Shown: positions 49,164-58,362, counted from the stretch's first letter. The stretch is DNA of 59,908 nt from a bacterium (GCA_030824555.1 JAVBXK010000003.1:1-59908); one strand, 5' to 3'. The notes: generated by a model not told the origin, from the letters alone. A program made the numbers and translations.

Positions 49164-50474
49164 ATGACCACCGAAGAGTCAAACATACGATCCGGGACTG
49201 CCACCACCAGCACTGGGAGTGAGGAGCTTCGAAAGCCTCACGAGATGATCGTCATGATGCCTCGATCAGGACGTATCACCCTAACAGGAAGACGTGTCTA
49301 CAACGCATTACTGCATCAATCGCAGGCACAAATGATGGCTATGAAGGACATGCCGTCGGCAGATTTTCTGTTTCGTGCGCCCTTGGTGTCTCTCTTGAGG
49401 GCGACGGGAAGCAGTGGAGAGCAGAGAACCGCAGCTAAAAAATACCTGAAGGAGATGAGAGGCCTTGAGGTTGATTGGGAGTCTACGGCTGCCGGAGATG
49501 GAATGAAGTGGAAAGGGTTTTCCATGCTTGCTGAGGTGATACTTGAGGAGCGAAATGGAGAAAACTGGGTTTCTTGGTCGTATCCACCGACGTTGATGTC
49601 TGCTCTAAGGGAACCTACTCGTTGGGCCAAACTGGATTTGGAAGTCTTGGGCAAATTGGGTACGTACACTGCTTTGGCCTTGTACGAAATCTGTGCCCGC
49701 TACAGAGACAACCCGTCTGGCCTTACAAGCCGCAAGCCTGTAACTTGGTGGGCGGATGCGTTGAGCAACACTCCACCGGGAACAGACAGGCGAGAGTGGC
49801 GCAAGTTCAAGAATGAAAAGTTAAAGGCAGCTATCGCTGAGGTAAATCGCGAGACCGAGATTGACGTAGAACTGATAGAGCACAAGCAGGGCAGGGCGGT
49901 CGAAGAGGCGCAGTTCACCGTGCGGAAAAAGCATCGAACACCACTGCAGCAGAAATCCGAGGTTGTAGATCTTGAGCTGATCCAAAAAGCACTTCAGCTG
50001 GGCATACGAGAGATCAAGCTTGACCCCCTGATCCAAGAGTTTGGCGACGATGCAGTGCGCAGTGCACTAACTCAATTGGAGTCAAGGACAGCCAATCGTC
50101 AGTTCAGGCCCATTGAAAACACATACTCATACTTGAGAACCGTACTACGGGGTGGTGGTGTAACCCCTGCTTCTGATGCGGGACCCCTTTCGGTGCAGTC
50201 CCCATTGCCAGAAAAGAGTAGACCAGTCGTGGTTAAGGTGTCTGCTCCAGCGTCCAATGAGGAAGCCCTGAGATTGCAGCAAATGAGGGCTGAACTTGAA
50301 GCGATGAACTCCGATGAGCGTAGGATATTTGTGAACCAGGCTGTTTCAAAGCTTATTGAAAAAGGACTGTTCACGCCTGTGATTCGCCGAAGGTTTGAAC
50401 AAGGCGACGACTTGCATGGAGTCTTGGGCGCGATGGTGATCCAGTGCTACTCTGAGCATCTGACGCACCCCTAG
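49164..50474 (+). CDS. repA: replication initiator protein, Rep_3 type
   Basis: A 436-aa initiator. Two winged-helix regions are suggested: an N-terminal one (ITLTGRRVYNALLHQSQAQM, then LLRATGSSGEQRTAAKKYLK) and a second from about residue 150 (TALALYEICARYRDNPSG, RREWRKFKNEKLKAAIAEVN). The C-terminal ~120 residues are linker and helices. The family binds iterons and opens the origin; the iterons lie directly upstream. It ends overlapping the convergent RES gene by 4 bp. Confidence 0.88.
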   Translation: MTTEESNIRSGTATTSTGSEELRKPHEMIVMMPRSGRITLTGRRVYNALLHQSQAQMMAMKDMPSADFLFRAPLVSLLRATGSSGEQRTAAKKYLKEMRGLEVDWESTAAGDGMKWKGFSMLAEVILEERNGENWVSWSYPPTLMSALREPTRWAKLDLEVLGKLGTYTALALYEICARYRDNPSGLTSRKPVTWWADALSNTPPGTDRREWRKFKNEKLKAAIAEVNRETEIDVELIEHKQGRAVEEAQFTVRKKHRTPLQQKSEVVDLELIQKALQLGIREIKLDPLIQEFGDDAVRSALTQLESRTANRQFRPIENTYSYLRTVLRGGGVTPASDAGPLSVQSPLPEKSRPVVVKVSAPASNEEALRLQQMRAELEAMNSDERRIFVNQAVSKLIEKGLFTPVIRRRFEQGDDLHGVLGAMVIQCYSEHLTHP

Positions 50475-51172
50475 AAGTCAAACCTCTTCAAACCATTCGA
50501 GAACGAGACATGATCCTTGCTCGTGTGGCAATGCCACGGCTCGTACTGCATGTCCGGGGTGACCATACGCAACCCCCTGGGATCGAAAACCGCGCCACAG
50601 GTGTGCCCAGGCGCGCGCGCAGATCGATACCGAATCCAAGTCACATGCCCGGCCTGTCTGGCCAGTCGCCCCAACGTCAGGGTATCGGCGTACTGAGATG
50701 CGTGCATCCAAAGGCTTTCGGCCCGCGCCCAAGGCTCGGATAACAAATCGATTGCGAGGCCGCTGACCTGGGCCTGGTACATCGAATGTTCTGTGCTCAG
50801 TTCTTGCTGAACAAGACCCACACTGTCGAGCAAGAACCGTTGCCGCCAATAGGCCATCTCCGCACATGCGCAGTAGGGATCATCTGCACCGTACCAGACA
50901 CCAGTGGTGTTCACAGCTCGAAAGCGCGAACCCTTCTGTGGAAAGTACCGGAAAGGTGCCGCCAAGAGATAGTGCACGCCAACTGCAGACTCTGGCCGTG
51001 GTGGCTTACTCTCCTCCAGCATCTGTTCCAAAAGAGCTTGCTCATTTGCGGAATCAACCAGTCGCATGGTGGCAGCGATGTGCTGTGTTTCGACCATGCG
51101 AAACAGGTCCATGACGAGAACTGACGTTTGATCAACGATCCAATTCGGATCCCAAGCCGACTGCAAACTCAT
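50471..51172 (-). CDS. RES-domain toxin
   Basis: A 233-aa protein. The RES domain shows the family Arg in SRFRAVN, then GVWYGADDPYCACAEMAYWR containing the Glu, and a later Ser-containing strand region near HVTWIRYRSAR. RES toxins degrade NAD+ or ADP-ribosylate host enzymes and are paired with Xre/DUF2384 antitoxins, as here. It follows its antitoxin with an ATGA overlap. Confidence 0.88.
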   Translation of the reverse strand: MSLQSAWDPNWIVDQTSVLVMDLFRMVETQHIAATMRLVDSANEQALLEQMLEESKPPRPESAVGVHYLLAAPFRYFPQKGSRFRAVNTTGVWYGADDPYCACAEMAYWRQRFLLDSVGLVQQELSTEHSMYQAQVSGLAIDLLSEPWARAESLWMHASQYADTLTLGRLARQAGHVTWIRYRSARAPGHTCGAVFDPRGLRMVTPDMQYEPWHCHTSKDHVSFSNGLKRFDF

Positions 51173-51543
51173 GCAGATGCCCGCATCCCGTCCAAATACG
51201 CAAGCGTCATCACCAGTCCTTGTGGTGACTCAATCAGCGATGAGGGTTTGCCGTTCAGCGCTTTGTTGTGTGAACACAGCCACTCTCGGCGCTTTTGCTG
51301 GTCAGAGCCAACCAACGGATTCAGAGACCGAAACAGGCGGACTACCAACAGAGACAACTGCCCTTCTTTCGAACTTGGATCAATGCCACGTTGCCCATCT
51401 GAAATTCGACTGATGGTCGGCTCGCTGAAGCCAATCACACGGGCCAATGCCGCGTTGGACAGGGCAAGCTCACGTGCAGCACGAATCGTTGCTTTGCCTA
51501 AAACCATCGACTTGTCCGAGACCTGAACTGCGTTTGCATGCAT
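51169..51543 (-). CDS. Xre/DUF2384 antitoxin of the RES module
   Basis: A 124-aa protein from ATG 51543; an alternative ATG at 51579 adds 12 residues. It has an Xre-like HTH (LSNAALARVIGFSEPTISRI) and a C-terminal toxin-binding region (VRLFRSLNPLVGSDQQKRRE, then WLCSHNKALNGKPSSLIE, ending GLVMTLAYLDGMRA), the DUF2384/MbcA pattern. It blocks the RES active site and represses the operon. Confidence 0.9.
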   Translation of the reverse strand: MHANAVQVSDKSMVLGKATIRAARELALSNAALARVIGFSEPTISRISDGQRGIDPSSKEGQLSLLVVRLFRSLNPLVGSDQQKRREWLCSHNKALNGKPSSLIESPQGLVMTLAYLDGMRASA

Positions 51544-51758
51544 GTGGCACCTGCCTTTCTGGTGAAAGATTATCGCCACAATATAGAATTATTTTGATAA
51601 AAATGTAAAGCATGGCTTCCAACCGCACATGAGGAAGGACGTAGCCGGACGCCGGAGAGCAGTCTTGTGGTCGCTGCAACGGAGTGGGCTTCAAATGTTC
51701 TTTTTGGAGCACTTACGGTGGCTAAGAGATCCTAATGGAGCGATTGCGTCAAAGCAAT

Positions 51759-51802
51759 AAGCAGTCTGCTAAAATTGTTCTTAATAGAGCGCAAGACTGC
51801 TT
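51759..51802 (+). promoter_or_regulatory. inverted repeat upstream of hipB module 3
   Basis: AAGCAGTCT (51759-51767) and AGACTGCTT (51794-51802) are perfect 9-bp inverted repeats 26 bp apart, ending 27 bp before the HTH gene at 51830. Likely operator for that HipB-like protein. Confidence 0.55.
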
Positions 51803-51829
51803 TAAGCGCTCGAATGAGGTCGATTACAC

Positions 51830-52156
51830 ATGGCTACTGCTACCAACCTCTCCGTAGACCGTGCTCTCAAGGCACTAGGCCGGAACATTGATCTCGCGCG
51901 CCGAAGACGGGGTATGTCTCAAGCTGACTTGGCGTCCCGCATGGGTGTCTCGGTAAGCACGGTACGTCGGCTGGAGGACGGACATTCTGGAACGGCGCTT
52001 ACCTACCTGGGCAGCGCACTTCAGGTATTCGGTGAACTGGAGAAGCTGAGCTTGCTTCTGGACACGCCGACTGATTCCGTGGGGCTCGCACTGATGGATG
52101 CGGATCTGCCCACCCGGGTCTACAGCAAACGCCGCAAGGTACCCAAAGCATTTTGA
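51830..52156 (+). CDS. hipB: HipB-like Xre regulator (module 3)
   Basis: A 108-aa protein with a clear Xre helix-turn-helix (ARRRRGMSQADLASRMGVSV, STVRRLEDG) and the HipB-type follow-on YLGSALQVFGELEKLSLLL. The C-terminal tail is basic (YSKRRKVPKAF). It overlaps or nearly abuts the HipA gene downstream. Expected role: antitoxin and autorepressor. Confidence 0.88.
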   Translation: MATATNLSVDRALKALGRNIDLARRRRGMSQADLASRMGVSVSTVRRLEDGHSGTALTYLGSALQVFGELEKLSLLLDTPTDSVGLALMDADLPTRVYSKRRKVPKAF

Positions 52157-52170
52157 AGGGTTGGCCCAGT

Positions 52171-53478
52171 ATGGCGACGCGAGCAAGTGCTGTTCCACAG
52201 AACCTGAAAACAGAACTGGATGTGTGTCTGGGCAAGGTAGGCGCGCCTGTGGGCAAACTTGTGTTTGTGCGCAATGGGCCTCGAATGTTCACGCAGTTCG
52301 CCTACTTTCAGGATTGGTTGGACAACAAGGACACGTTCAACGTATCACCGGACCTCACCGCCACACCGGGGTACCAGACCCGCAAGGCCGCGACCAAGGA
52401 AGACTCCTTGTTCTTTCTCGCGCTTGGAGATACCGAGCCAGATGCCTGGGGCCGCCGAGTTATCGCCCGTGCGCATGCCAAGCGCCGAGAGGTTGACGCC
52501 ACTCTACGTGCCCTGACTGAGCTCGACTATTTGTGTGCAGTCGACGACTTCAGCCGCATGGGCGCCTTGCGCTTGCGCAAGGCGAATGGCATTTATCTGG
52601 AATCTGCACCTATCGGCCAACGTGCCACGCCACCTATGCTGGAGCTCGAGAAGATGCTTTCGGCTTCACGAGCGGTCGAGATGGGCAAGGAAACCACCAT
52701 GGATTTAGCCTATCTGCAAGGCAAGGGTACCTCCCTGGGAGGCATGCGTCCGAAATGCAGCATCCTTGACGAAGAAGGGCTCTTGGCCCTGGGTAAGTTC
52801 CCGAGCATCCAGGACGAGCGCAATGTGACGCGTGCGGAAGTCCTTGCGCTCAAGCTGGCAAGCCTGGCAGGCATCAACGTTGCGCATGCCCATGTGGCAG
52901 TGGTGCAAGGCACCCCTGTGGCAATCATCCGCCGGTTTGACCGCACCCCCGAGGGCGGGCGCATTCCCTACGTTTCAGGTGCAACGCTGCTGCAGGCGAG
53001 TCGACAAGACGACCGCGCCTACACCGAGCTACTCGCGGTCATGAAGGGTGTGTGTGCAAACTATGTGGACGACGCTCAAGAACTGTGGCGGCGCCTGGTG
53101 TTTCACCACCTCATCACCAACGTCGATGACCACTTGCAAAACATCGGGTACCTTTACATGGGCGGTAACCAGTGGCAACTGTCACCCGCGTTCGACGTCA
53201 ACCCGATGCCGGACAAAGACCGCGAATCCAAGACATGGTTGAGCGAAGACACCGGCCCCGTCACCAGCATGGACCAACTGATGGGACAGGCTTTCCATTT
53301 CACACTCAACACGCAACAGGCTTTGGCCATCGTGCGCCAAGTCGTTGAAGCCGTGGAACAGTGGCGCACAGTGGGTCAGGCTGCGGATGTGGGCATGACA
53401 ACGCACGAACTTGACGAGTTCAAGCTGGCGTTTGAGCATGTCGGCTTGGCAGATGCCAAGAAGTTGGTAGGTCTGTAG
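52171..53478 (+). CDS. hipA: HipA-family toxin kinase (module 3)
   Basis: A 435-aa protein from ATG 52171; a TTG at 52153 overlapping the hipB stop is also possible. Features: VGKLVFVRNGPRMFTQFAY at the start, DTEPDAWGRRVI, the loop GTSLGGMRPKC, ATP-site region VAIIRRFDR, catalytic HHLITNVDDHLQNIGYL and metal-binding PAFDVNP. It belongs to a HipA branch distinct from modules 1 and 2. The kinase residues are intact. Confidence 0.9.
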   Translation: MATRASAVPQNLKTELDVCLGKVGAPVGKLVFVRNGPRMFTQFAYFQDWLDNKDTFNVSPDLTATPGYQTRKAATKEDSLFFLALGDTEPDAWGRRVIARAHAKRREVDATLRALTELDYLCAVDDFSRMGALRLRKANGIYLESAPIGQRATPPMLELEKMLSASRAVEMGKETTMDLAYLQGKGTSLGGMRPKCSILDEEGLLALGKFPSIQDERNVTRAEVLALKLASLAGINVAHAHVAVVQGTPVAIIRRFDRTPEGGRIPYVSGATLLQASRQDDRAYTELLAVMKGVCANYVDDAQELWRRLVFHHLITNVDDHLQNIGYLYMGGNQWQLSPAFDVNPMPDKDRESKTWLSEDTGPVTSMDQLMGQAFHFTLNTQQALAIVRQVVEAVEQWRTVGQAADVGMTTHELDEFKLAFEHVGLADAKKLVGL

Positions 53479-53786
53479 GATCTCTATGGAAGTGCCTATG
53501 GTGTGCAGGACCAATGTCAAAGCAGACGCATTGTGAATGCCGAGCGTTGGAGCAATGAAAAGGTGTTGTTCTCACCGACGTTTATCCAGGATGGCGAACA
53601 CATTTCGCGGGCAAAGGTTATGCAGCAAAAGACCTGCACCACTACGAGCGTTCTTCTGAACAGAAGGTGTCCCCGCCGCTTGAATATTGACCCACCGGGG
53701 GTCAGTTTTCGGCTGCAACATGAAGGATCAAAGTCGTGAAATTAAGCACGCCCATATGAATGAACTGATGGCCGAGCAAGGTGTCG
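53479..53786. other. intergenic with IS-like remnant and 24-aa frame
   Basis: About 300 bp before the primase-helicase. It contains GACCCACCGGGGGTCAGTTT (53687-53706 region), whose last part, GTCAGTTTTCGGCTGC (53701-53716), recurs at 57024. A 24-codon frame (53720-53794, MKDQSREIKHAHMNELMAEQ then GVDG) overlaps the start of the primase-helicase; it may be a leader or the remnant of an IS21-type transposase start. Confidence 0.45.
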
Positions 53787-56189
53787 ATGGCTGACGCGTC
53801 CGCATTTGCAGCCCTTCATGCTGAGAACGCACGCCTGATTACGCTGCTTGAATCTCACGGCATCGAATGGCGGCAACCGCAACCGCAGAATCATCAGGTC
53901 GTTCGTGCACGGCCAGGGTCATCAGCCCCCCAGTTGTCCACCGAAGAAAAAGTCGCGCTGTTCCGACGCCTGTTTCGCGGGCGCACCGATGTGTATCCCG
54001 TCCGCTGGGAGGGCAAGACTTCGGGCAAAACAGGTTACTCACCTGCGTGCGCCAACGAGTGGCTCGCAGGTGTTTGCCAGAAGCCTCGGATCAAATGTGG
54101 CGATTGCGCCAACCGATTGCTGATGCCGCTGTCCGATGCGGTGATCTACGACCACCTGAAGGGCGAACACACCATCGGTGTGTATCCGCTGCTGGAGGAT
54201 GACACCTGCTACTTCCTGGCAGCTGATTTCGACGAAGCTGAGTGGCGAGACGATGCAAATGCCTTCGTGCAATCCTGTGAAGAGCTGGGCGTACCTGCCG
54301 CGCTGGAGATCTCGCGATCCGGCAAGGGCGCACATGTCTGGGTGTTCTTCGCCGGCCGTGTCTCGGCGCGTGATGCCCGTCGGCTGGGGACGGCCATCAT
54401 CAGCCACACCTGCTCGCGTACCCGGCAATTGAAGCTGGCATCCTACGATCGGCTGTTTCCCAACCAGGACACCATGCCCAAAGGCGGTTTTGGCAACCTG
54501 ATTGCCTTGCCGTTGCAAAAGTGGCCCCGTGAAGCAGGGGGCAGCGTGTTTGCCGATGCCGACATGCGTCCACACCCCGACCAGTGGGCATTCCTGTCAT
54601 CCATCCCGTTGATGGCGGCTCACGACATCGAGCCGACCATCCTGCGTGCCACGGGTGGTGTCCATCCGCTGGATGTCACGTTCATTGACGACGAAGACCT
54701 GGCCACACCATGGAAGCGGGCGAGCACATCGACCAAAAAGCTGACCGGGACGATGCCAACGACCCTGACGGTCACGCTGGCCAACCAAATCTATTTCGAA
54801 AAGGCGCTGTTGCCGCAGGCGCTGGCCAACCGCCTGATCCGTCTGGCGGCCTTCCAGAACCCCAAGTTCTACCAGGCCCAGGCCATGCGGATGTCGGTCT
54901 GGGACACGCCACGCGTCATCGGCAATGCCGAGAATTTCCCGCAGCACATCGCCTTGCCTCGCGGGTGCCTCGATGCCGTGCTGGACCTGCTTCAAGAAAA
55001 CGGCATTGCCTGTCAACTTCAGGATGAGCGCTATATCGGTGAACCCATCGATGTTGCCTTCGTTGGCACGTTGCGCATGGATCAGGAAGCGGCAGTCACC
55101 GGCATGCTCCATCATGATGCTGGCGTACTGTGTGCGCCGACAGCCTTTGGCAAGACGGTCACCGCAGCCGCGATGATTGCGCGCCGAGGCGTCAACACCC
55201 TGATCCTGGTGCATCGCACCGAACTGCTCAAACAATGGCAAGAGCAACTGCAGGCTTTCTTGGGTGTAGGCAAAGGTGTGGTCGGCACCATTGGCGGGGG
55301 CAAGTCCAAGCCAACCGGCCAGATCGACATCGCTGTGATGCAGTCAGTTTCCCGGCAAGGGGAGGTCAATCCACTGGTCGATAACTACGGTCAGGTGATC
55401 GTGGATGAATGTCACCATGTGGGCGCGGTGTCCTTCGATGCCATTTTGAAGCGGACCAAGGCCAAATACGTCATGGGTCTGACAGCGACACCGATTCGTC
55501 GAGATGGGCTGCAGCCCATCATCTTCATGCAGTGTGGTCCGATCAGGCACACAGCAGCCAGGCCAGAGGGGGCACCGAACGACTTGGAGGTCATGCCACG
55601 CTTTAGATCGATGCCGATCGATTTGCCTGTTCAAGCTGGCATCCAGGACGTGTTTCGGCAACTCACTAACGACCCTGCCAGAACCATCGCCATTGCCGAG
55701 GAGGTCAAGGCTGCATTCAGCGCCGGGCGCAAGGTGTTGGTTCTGACCGAGCGCACCGAACACCTCGATGCAATCGAAGCAGCACTGGGAGGCGTGATAC
55801 CGCCACCCTTTGTCTTGCATGGGCGTCTATCCAAGAAGCAGCGCGCAGCCCTCATCACAGCGCTGAATGCCTTGCCACCCGACGCGCCACGCATCCTGCT
55901 GGCCACTGGCAAACTGGTCGGCGAAGGCTTCGATCACCCTCCGCTGGACACATTGGTGCTGGCCATGCCTGTTTCCTGGAAGGGCACACTGCAACAGTAC
56001 GCGGGCCGCTTACACCGTGAGCACGTCAGCAAGACAGACGTGCGGATCATCGACTTTGTGGATACCGGGCACCCAGCGTTGCTGCGAATGTGGGACAAAC
56101 GACAACGTGGCTATCGGGCGATGGGATACCGGATCGGATCAGAAGCAATCGCCGATCTGCGGTCAACACAGTCCGACTGGCTGGGTTAG
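53787..56189 (+). CDS. TOTE-type archaeo-eukaryotic primase fused to SF2 helicase
   Basis: An 800-aa protein from ATG 53787 (a GTG two codons earlier is possible). Residues 10-25 look coiled-coil (ALHAENARLITLLESH). Residues about 40-330 match the primase domain of TOTE conflict systems: FRGRTDVYPVRWEG, a CGDC Cys pair, the metal site ADFDEAEW, SGKGAHVWVFF and MPKGGFGNLIALPLQ. Residues about 430-790 form an SF2 helicase: CAPTAFGKT (Walker A), VDECHH (motif II), GLTATPIR (motif III), TGKLVGEGFDHP and QQYAGRLHRE (motif VI). All motifs are intact. It may act in plasmid replication or in conflict with invading DNA. Confidence 0.88.
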   Translation: MADASAFAALHAENARLITLLESHGIEWRQPQPQNHQVVRARPGSSAPQLSTEEKVALFRRLFRGRTDVYPVRWEGKTSGKTGYSPACANEWLAGVCQKPRIKCGDCANRLLMPLSDAVIYDHLKGEHTIGVYPLLEDDTCYFLAADFDEAEWRDDANAFVQSCEELGVPAALEISRSGKGAHVWVFFAGRVSARDARRLGTAIISHTCSRTRQLKLASYDRLFPNQDTMPKGGFGNLIALPLQKWPREAGGSVFADADMRPHPDQWAFLSSIPLMAAHDIEPTILRATGGVHPLDVTFIDDEDLATPWKRASTSTKKLTGTMPTTLTVTLANQIYFEKALLPQALANRLIRLAAFQNPKFYQAQAMRMSVWDTPRVIGNAENFPQHIALPRGCLDAVLDLLQENGIACQLQDERYIGEPIDVAFVGTLRMDQEAAVTGMLHHDAGVLCAPTAFGKTVTAAAMIARRGVNTLILVHRTELLKQWQEQLQAFLGVGKGVVGTIGGGKSKPTGQIDIAVMQSVSRQGEVNPLVDNYGQVIVDECHHVGAVSFDAILKRTKAKYVMGLTATPIRRDGLQPIIFMQCGPIRHTAARPEGAPNDLEVMPRFRSMPIDLPVQAGIQDVFRQLTNDPARTIAIAEEVKAAFSAGRKVLVLTERTEHLDAIEAALGGVIPPPFVLHGRLSKKQRAALITALNALPPDAPRILLATGKLVGEGFDHPPLDTLVLAMPVSWKGTLQQYAGRLHREHVSKTDVRIIDFVDTGHPALLRMWDKRQRGYRAMGYRIGSEAIADLRSTQSDWLG

Positions 56190-56302
56190 CGACAGAACCC
56201 GAGAAATACCCGCATATCACGTCATTGGCGCATTTGAGAGCTTCCCTTGTCGACAGGGGAGGGGCTTCAAATCTGCGAAAGAACAACGCATCGTGGAAAT
56301 AC

Positions 56303-56346
56303 TTGACACATCAAATATGTAATTATCATAATTATGGTAATTACAT
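56303..56346 (+). promoter_or_regulatory. kfrA promoter with 30-nt palindromic operator
   Basis: TTGACA (56303-56308) and CATAAT (56327-56332) are spaced by 18 bp. A near-perfect 30-nt palindrome (56317-56346; ATGTAATTA at one end, TAATTACAT at the other, CATAATTATG in the centre, one mismatched pair) covers the -10. KfrA proteins are autorepressors, so this is the likely operator. Confidence 0.75.
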
Positions 56347-56366
56347 TCAATTCAAGGATGACCCAC

Positions 56367-56987
56367 ATGGCCCGCCAAATCGTCACCCAACAAGCTGTCT
56401 CAGAGGTTGCCGATGCGCTGCTGGCTGAAGGCCTCGATCCGTCCATCGTGAGCGTGCAGTCCCGCATTGGTGGCGGCTCATACAGCACCGTGAAGCGATA
56501 CCTGGATGCGTGGAAGCAGGCGAGAGCAGAAGTGCATGCCGCAGCCACCGACGTTCCACCAGCGATCCTGTCCAAAGGTCAAGAATTTGCCCAAGTGGTT
56601 TGGGCCTTGGCTTCTAAAGCGGCTCAGCAAGAAGCACAAATCATCAAAGACGGGGCCAGGGCCGAATTGGCTGCCATTCGTGCTGACTTGGCCAATGCGA
56701 ACACCGAGATTGCACGACTGGAGTCACTGGAAACCACCCAAGTGGCGACCATCGAAGCGCAGCAGGCCAAATTGCGAGAGGTGGAGTTGTCTCTTGCCGA
56801 TGCACTGGCCCAAGCAAGGCGGGTACCCGAGCTGGAGCAAACACTGTTCCAACTCCGAACAGAACTGCAAGTCTGCCGAAACGACGCCACAGACAAGGCG
56901 GTGGAGGCGGGACGTTTGGCAGGCGAAGCCGAAGCGCTGCGGGTGCAGGTGCGTGAGTTGATGGTGGCCATCAAAACGAAGAAATGA
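56367..56987 (+). CDS. kfrA: KfrA-like plasmid DNA-binding protein
   Basis: A 206-aa protein from ATG 56367 with AAGGA nine bases upstream. The N-terminal KfrA_N domain (QAVSEVADALLAEGLDPSIV, SVQSRIGGGSYSTVKRYLDA) binds DNA; from about residue 80 the rest is a continuous coiled coil (AAIRADLANANTEIARLESL, QQAKLREVELSLADALAQAR). KfrA on IncP plasmids is an autorepressor linked to stable maintenance. Downstream of the primase-helicase in the same direction but with its own promoter. Confidence 0.9.
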   Translation: MARQIVTQQAVSEVADALLAEGLDPSIVSVQSRIGGGSYSTVKRYLDAWKQARAEVHAAATDVPPAILSKGQEFAQVVWALASKAAQQEAQIIKDGARAELAAIRADLANANTEIARLESLETTQVATIEAQQAKLREVELSLADALAQARRVPELEQTLFQLRTELQVCRNDATDKAVEAGRLAGEAEALRVQVRELMVAIKTKK

Positions 56988-57095
56988 GGCCAATGAACTG
57001 TCGGCGCCAATTCAAAATTGACCGTCAGTATTCGGCTGCGTCAACACCAATGAACCCTCTGGTCTCAAGATCGCCGGACCACAACATTACGGGCC

Positions 57096-58355
57096 TCAGG
57101 CCTGAGGGAACACCCGCAAAGAACCTACAGACCGAAGCCCCCCCAACAACGCAGCGGCTTCCTCACCCAAGGTCTGTACCCAATCCAGCAACACCGAGTT
57201 GCGGATGATCGCCGCACCGCTGGCCTGATTCAACCCACGCAATTTCGGATGCTGACCCACCAATTCAGGCAACCCGTACAGCGCATCCAACGCCCGCTTG
57301 ACCATCTGGTACACATTCGACGCCTCCAACGGAGGCAGCAGCCCCACCTTGTCCACAGACAAAACCAGACCACCGGAGCGATCAGCATCAATCTGCTCAG
57401 CCGAACGCTGACGCGACATGAACAACGGCTCCGACAGGCACACCGCATCCAACTGCTCGTCAGAAACGGCCATGCCAACCAGGCGACGCTTCAGCCGGGC
57501 CGACAGCACAACCCGACGCAAAGCCAGCCAAGACAGCAAAACCTCACGAACGGCAGCACCCAACTCCAACACGCGAGGCACCACCTCATCATCCCTCGTC
57601 ACGGCCAAAGAAACCGGCACCCACTGGGCAGCCGGACATGCAGGGGAGGGCAGGGGATCACACCCCGCCAAACGCCCATCAGCCACATGTTCAACAACCT
57701 CGTCAGCCAAAGTCACCAACTGACAAACCACATCACCACCCCGAAGCGCCATCAGCTCCCGTGTCGTGATACCCAGATGCGACAACACCAACACCGCTGC
57801 CCGATCCCGAACAGCCCACCACTCTGACTCCCGCAAACACGGCACACAACGCTCGATCACAACTGGATCCCGCAACAGCGCCAACACCCCCGGCGGCAAC
57901 ACCTGCGACTGGCGTGAAGAACGCTCAATCACCGGCCGATCCCCCTCCGGGACATCCAGCACGGGACTCGACACCAACAACCCAGCCCTGACAGCCTCCG
58001 CATACACAGCCCGCAACACACGCCAATACCGCTGCTGCGTGTAATTCGCCATCCGATCAGCCCGCAGGGCAGGGCGGTGATGAGCCAACCCAGGAGAAGG
58101 CCCCTCCAGGTAAGCCTGAATCGTCGCCGCATTCACATCCACCCAACCCAGCCCCCTCGTCGCCACCCAACCCAGCCAGGCATGCCAAATCGTCGAATAC
58201 GTCTCCACCGTCGACACACTGAACTCCCCGGCAGCTACCATCCGGGCGGCCCATTCAGAAAACAAGCGCTGCCCATCAGCGACCCCAACGGGCAGATCGG
58301 CAATTTGCGAAGGTGGTGTTTCGTGAGACAGCGCAGTCATGGGGGGCAAAAGCAA
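57096..58355 (-). CDS. degenerate tyrosine-recombinase-like protein
   Basis: A 419-aa protein; ATG 58340 (MTALSHETPPSQ) is an alternative start. The N-terminal SAM-like DNA-binding domain is good (FSEWAARMVAAGEFSVSTVE, then YSTIWHAWLGWVATRGLGWV). The catalytic half keeps the fold pattern but not the residues: GLRxxEL is GITTREL with the Arg displaced, HxxR is AIIR, LGH is LGG, and the C-terminal Tyr is absent (LRVF near the end). It is therefore probably not a recombinase but may bind a recombination-like site, such as the repeat just upstream. No frameshift is seen, so it looks maintained. Confidence 0.75.
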   Translation of the reverse strand: MLLPPMTALSHETPPSQIADLPVGVADGQRLFSEWAARMVAAGEFSVSTVETYSTIWHAWLGWVATRGLGWVDVNAATIQAYLEGPSPGLAHHRPALRADRMANYTQQRYWRVLRAVYAEAVRAGLLVSSPVLDVPEGDRPVIERSSRQSQVLPPGVLALLRDPVVIERCVPCLRESEWWAVRDRAAVLVLSHLGITTRELMALRGGDVVCQLVTLADEVVEHVADGRLAGCDPLPSPACPAAQWVPVSLAVTRDDEVVPRVLELGAAVREVLLSWLALRRVVLSARLKRRLVGMAVSDEQLDAVCLSEPLFMSRQRSAEQIDADRSGGLVLSVDKVGLLPPLEASNVYQMVKRALDALYGLPELVGQHPKLRGLNQASGAAIIRNSVLLDWVQTLGEEAAALLGGLRSVGSLRVFPQA

Positions 58356-58362
58356 AGGGTGC

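Noticed and set aside
57249-57827. 192-codon plus-strand frame opposite the recombinase-like gene
   Set aside because: The product is a Gln/His/Arg-rich chain without recognisable structure; it is antisense to a well-formed gene.
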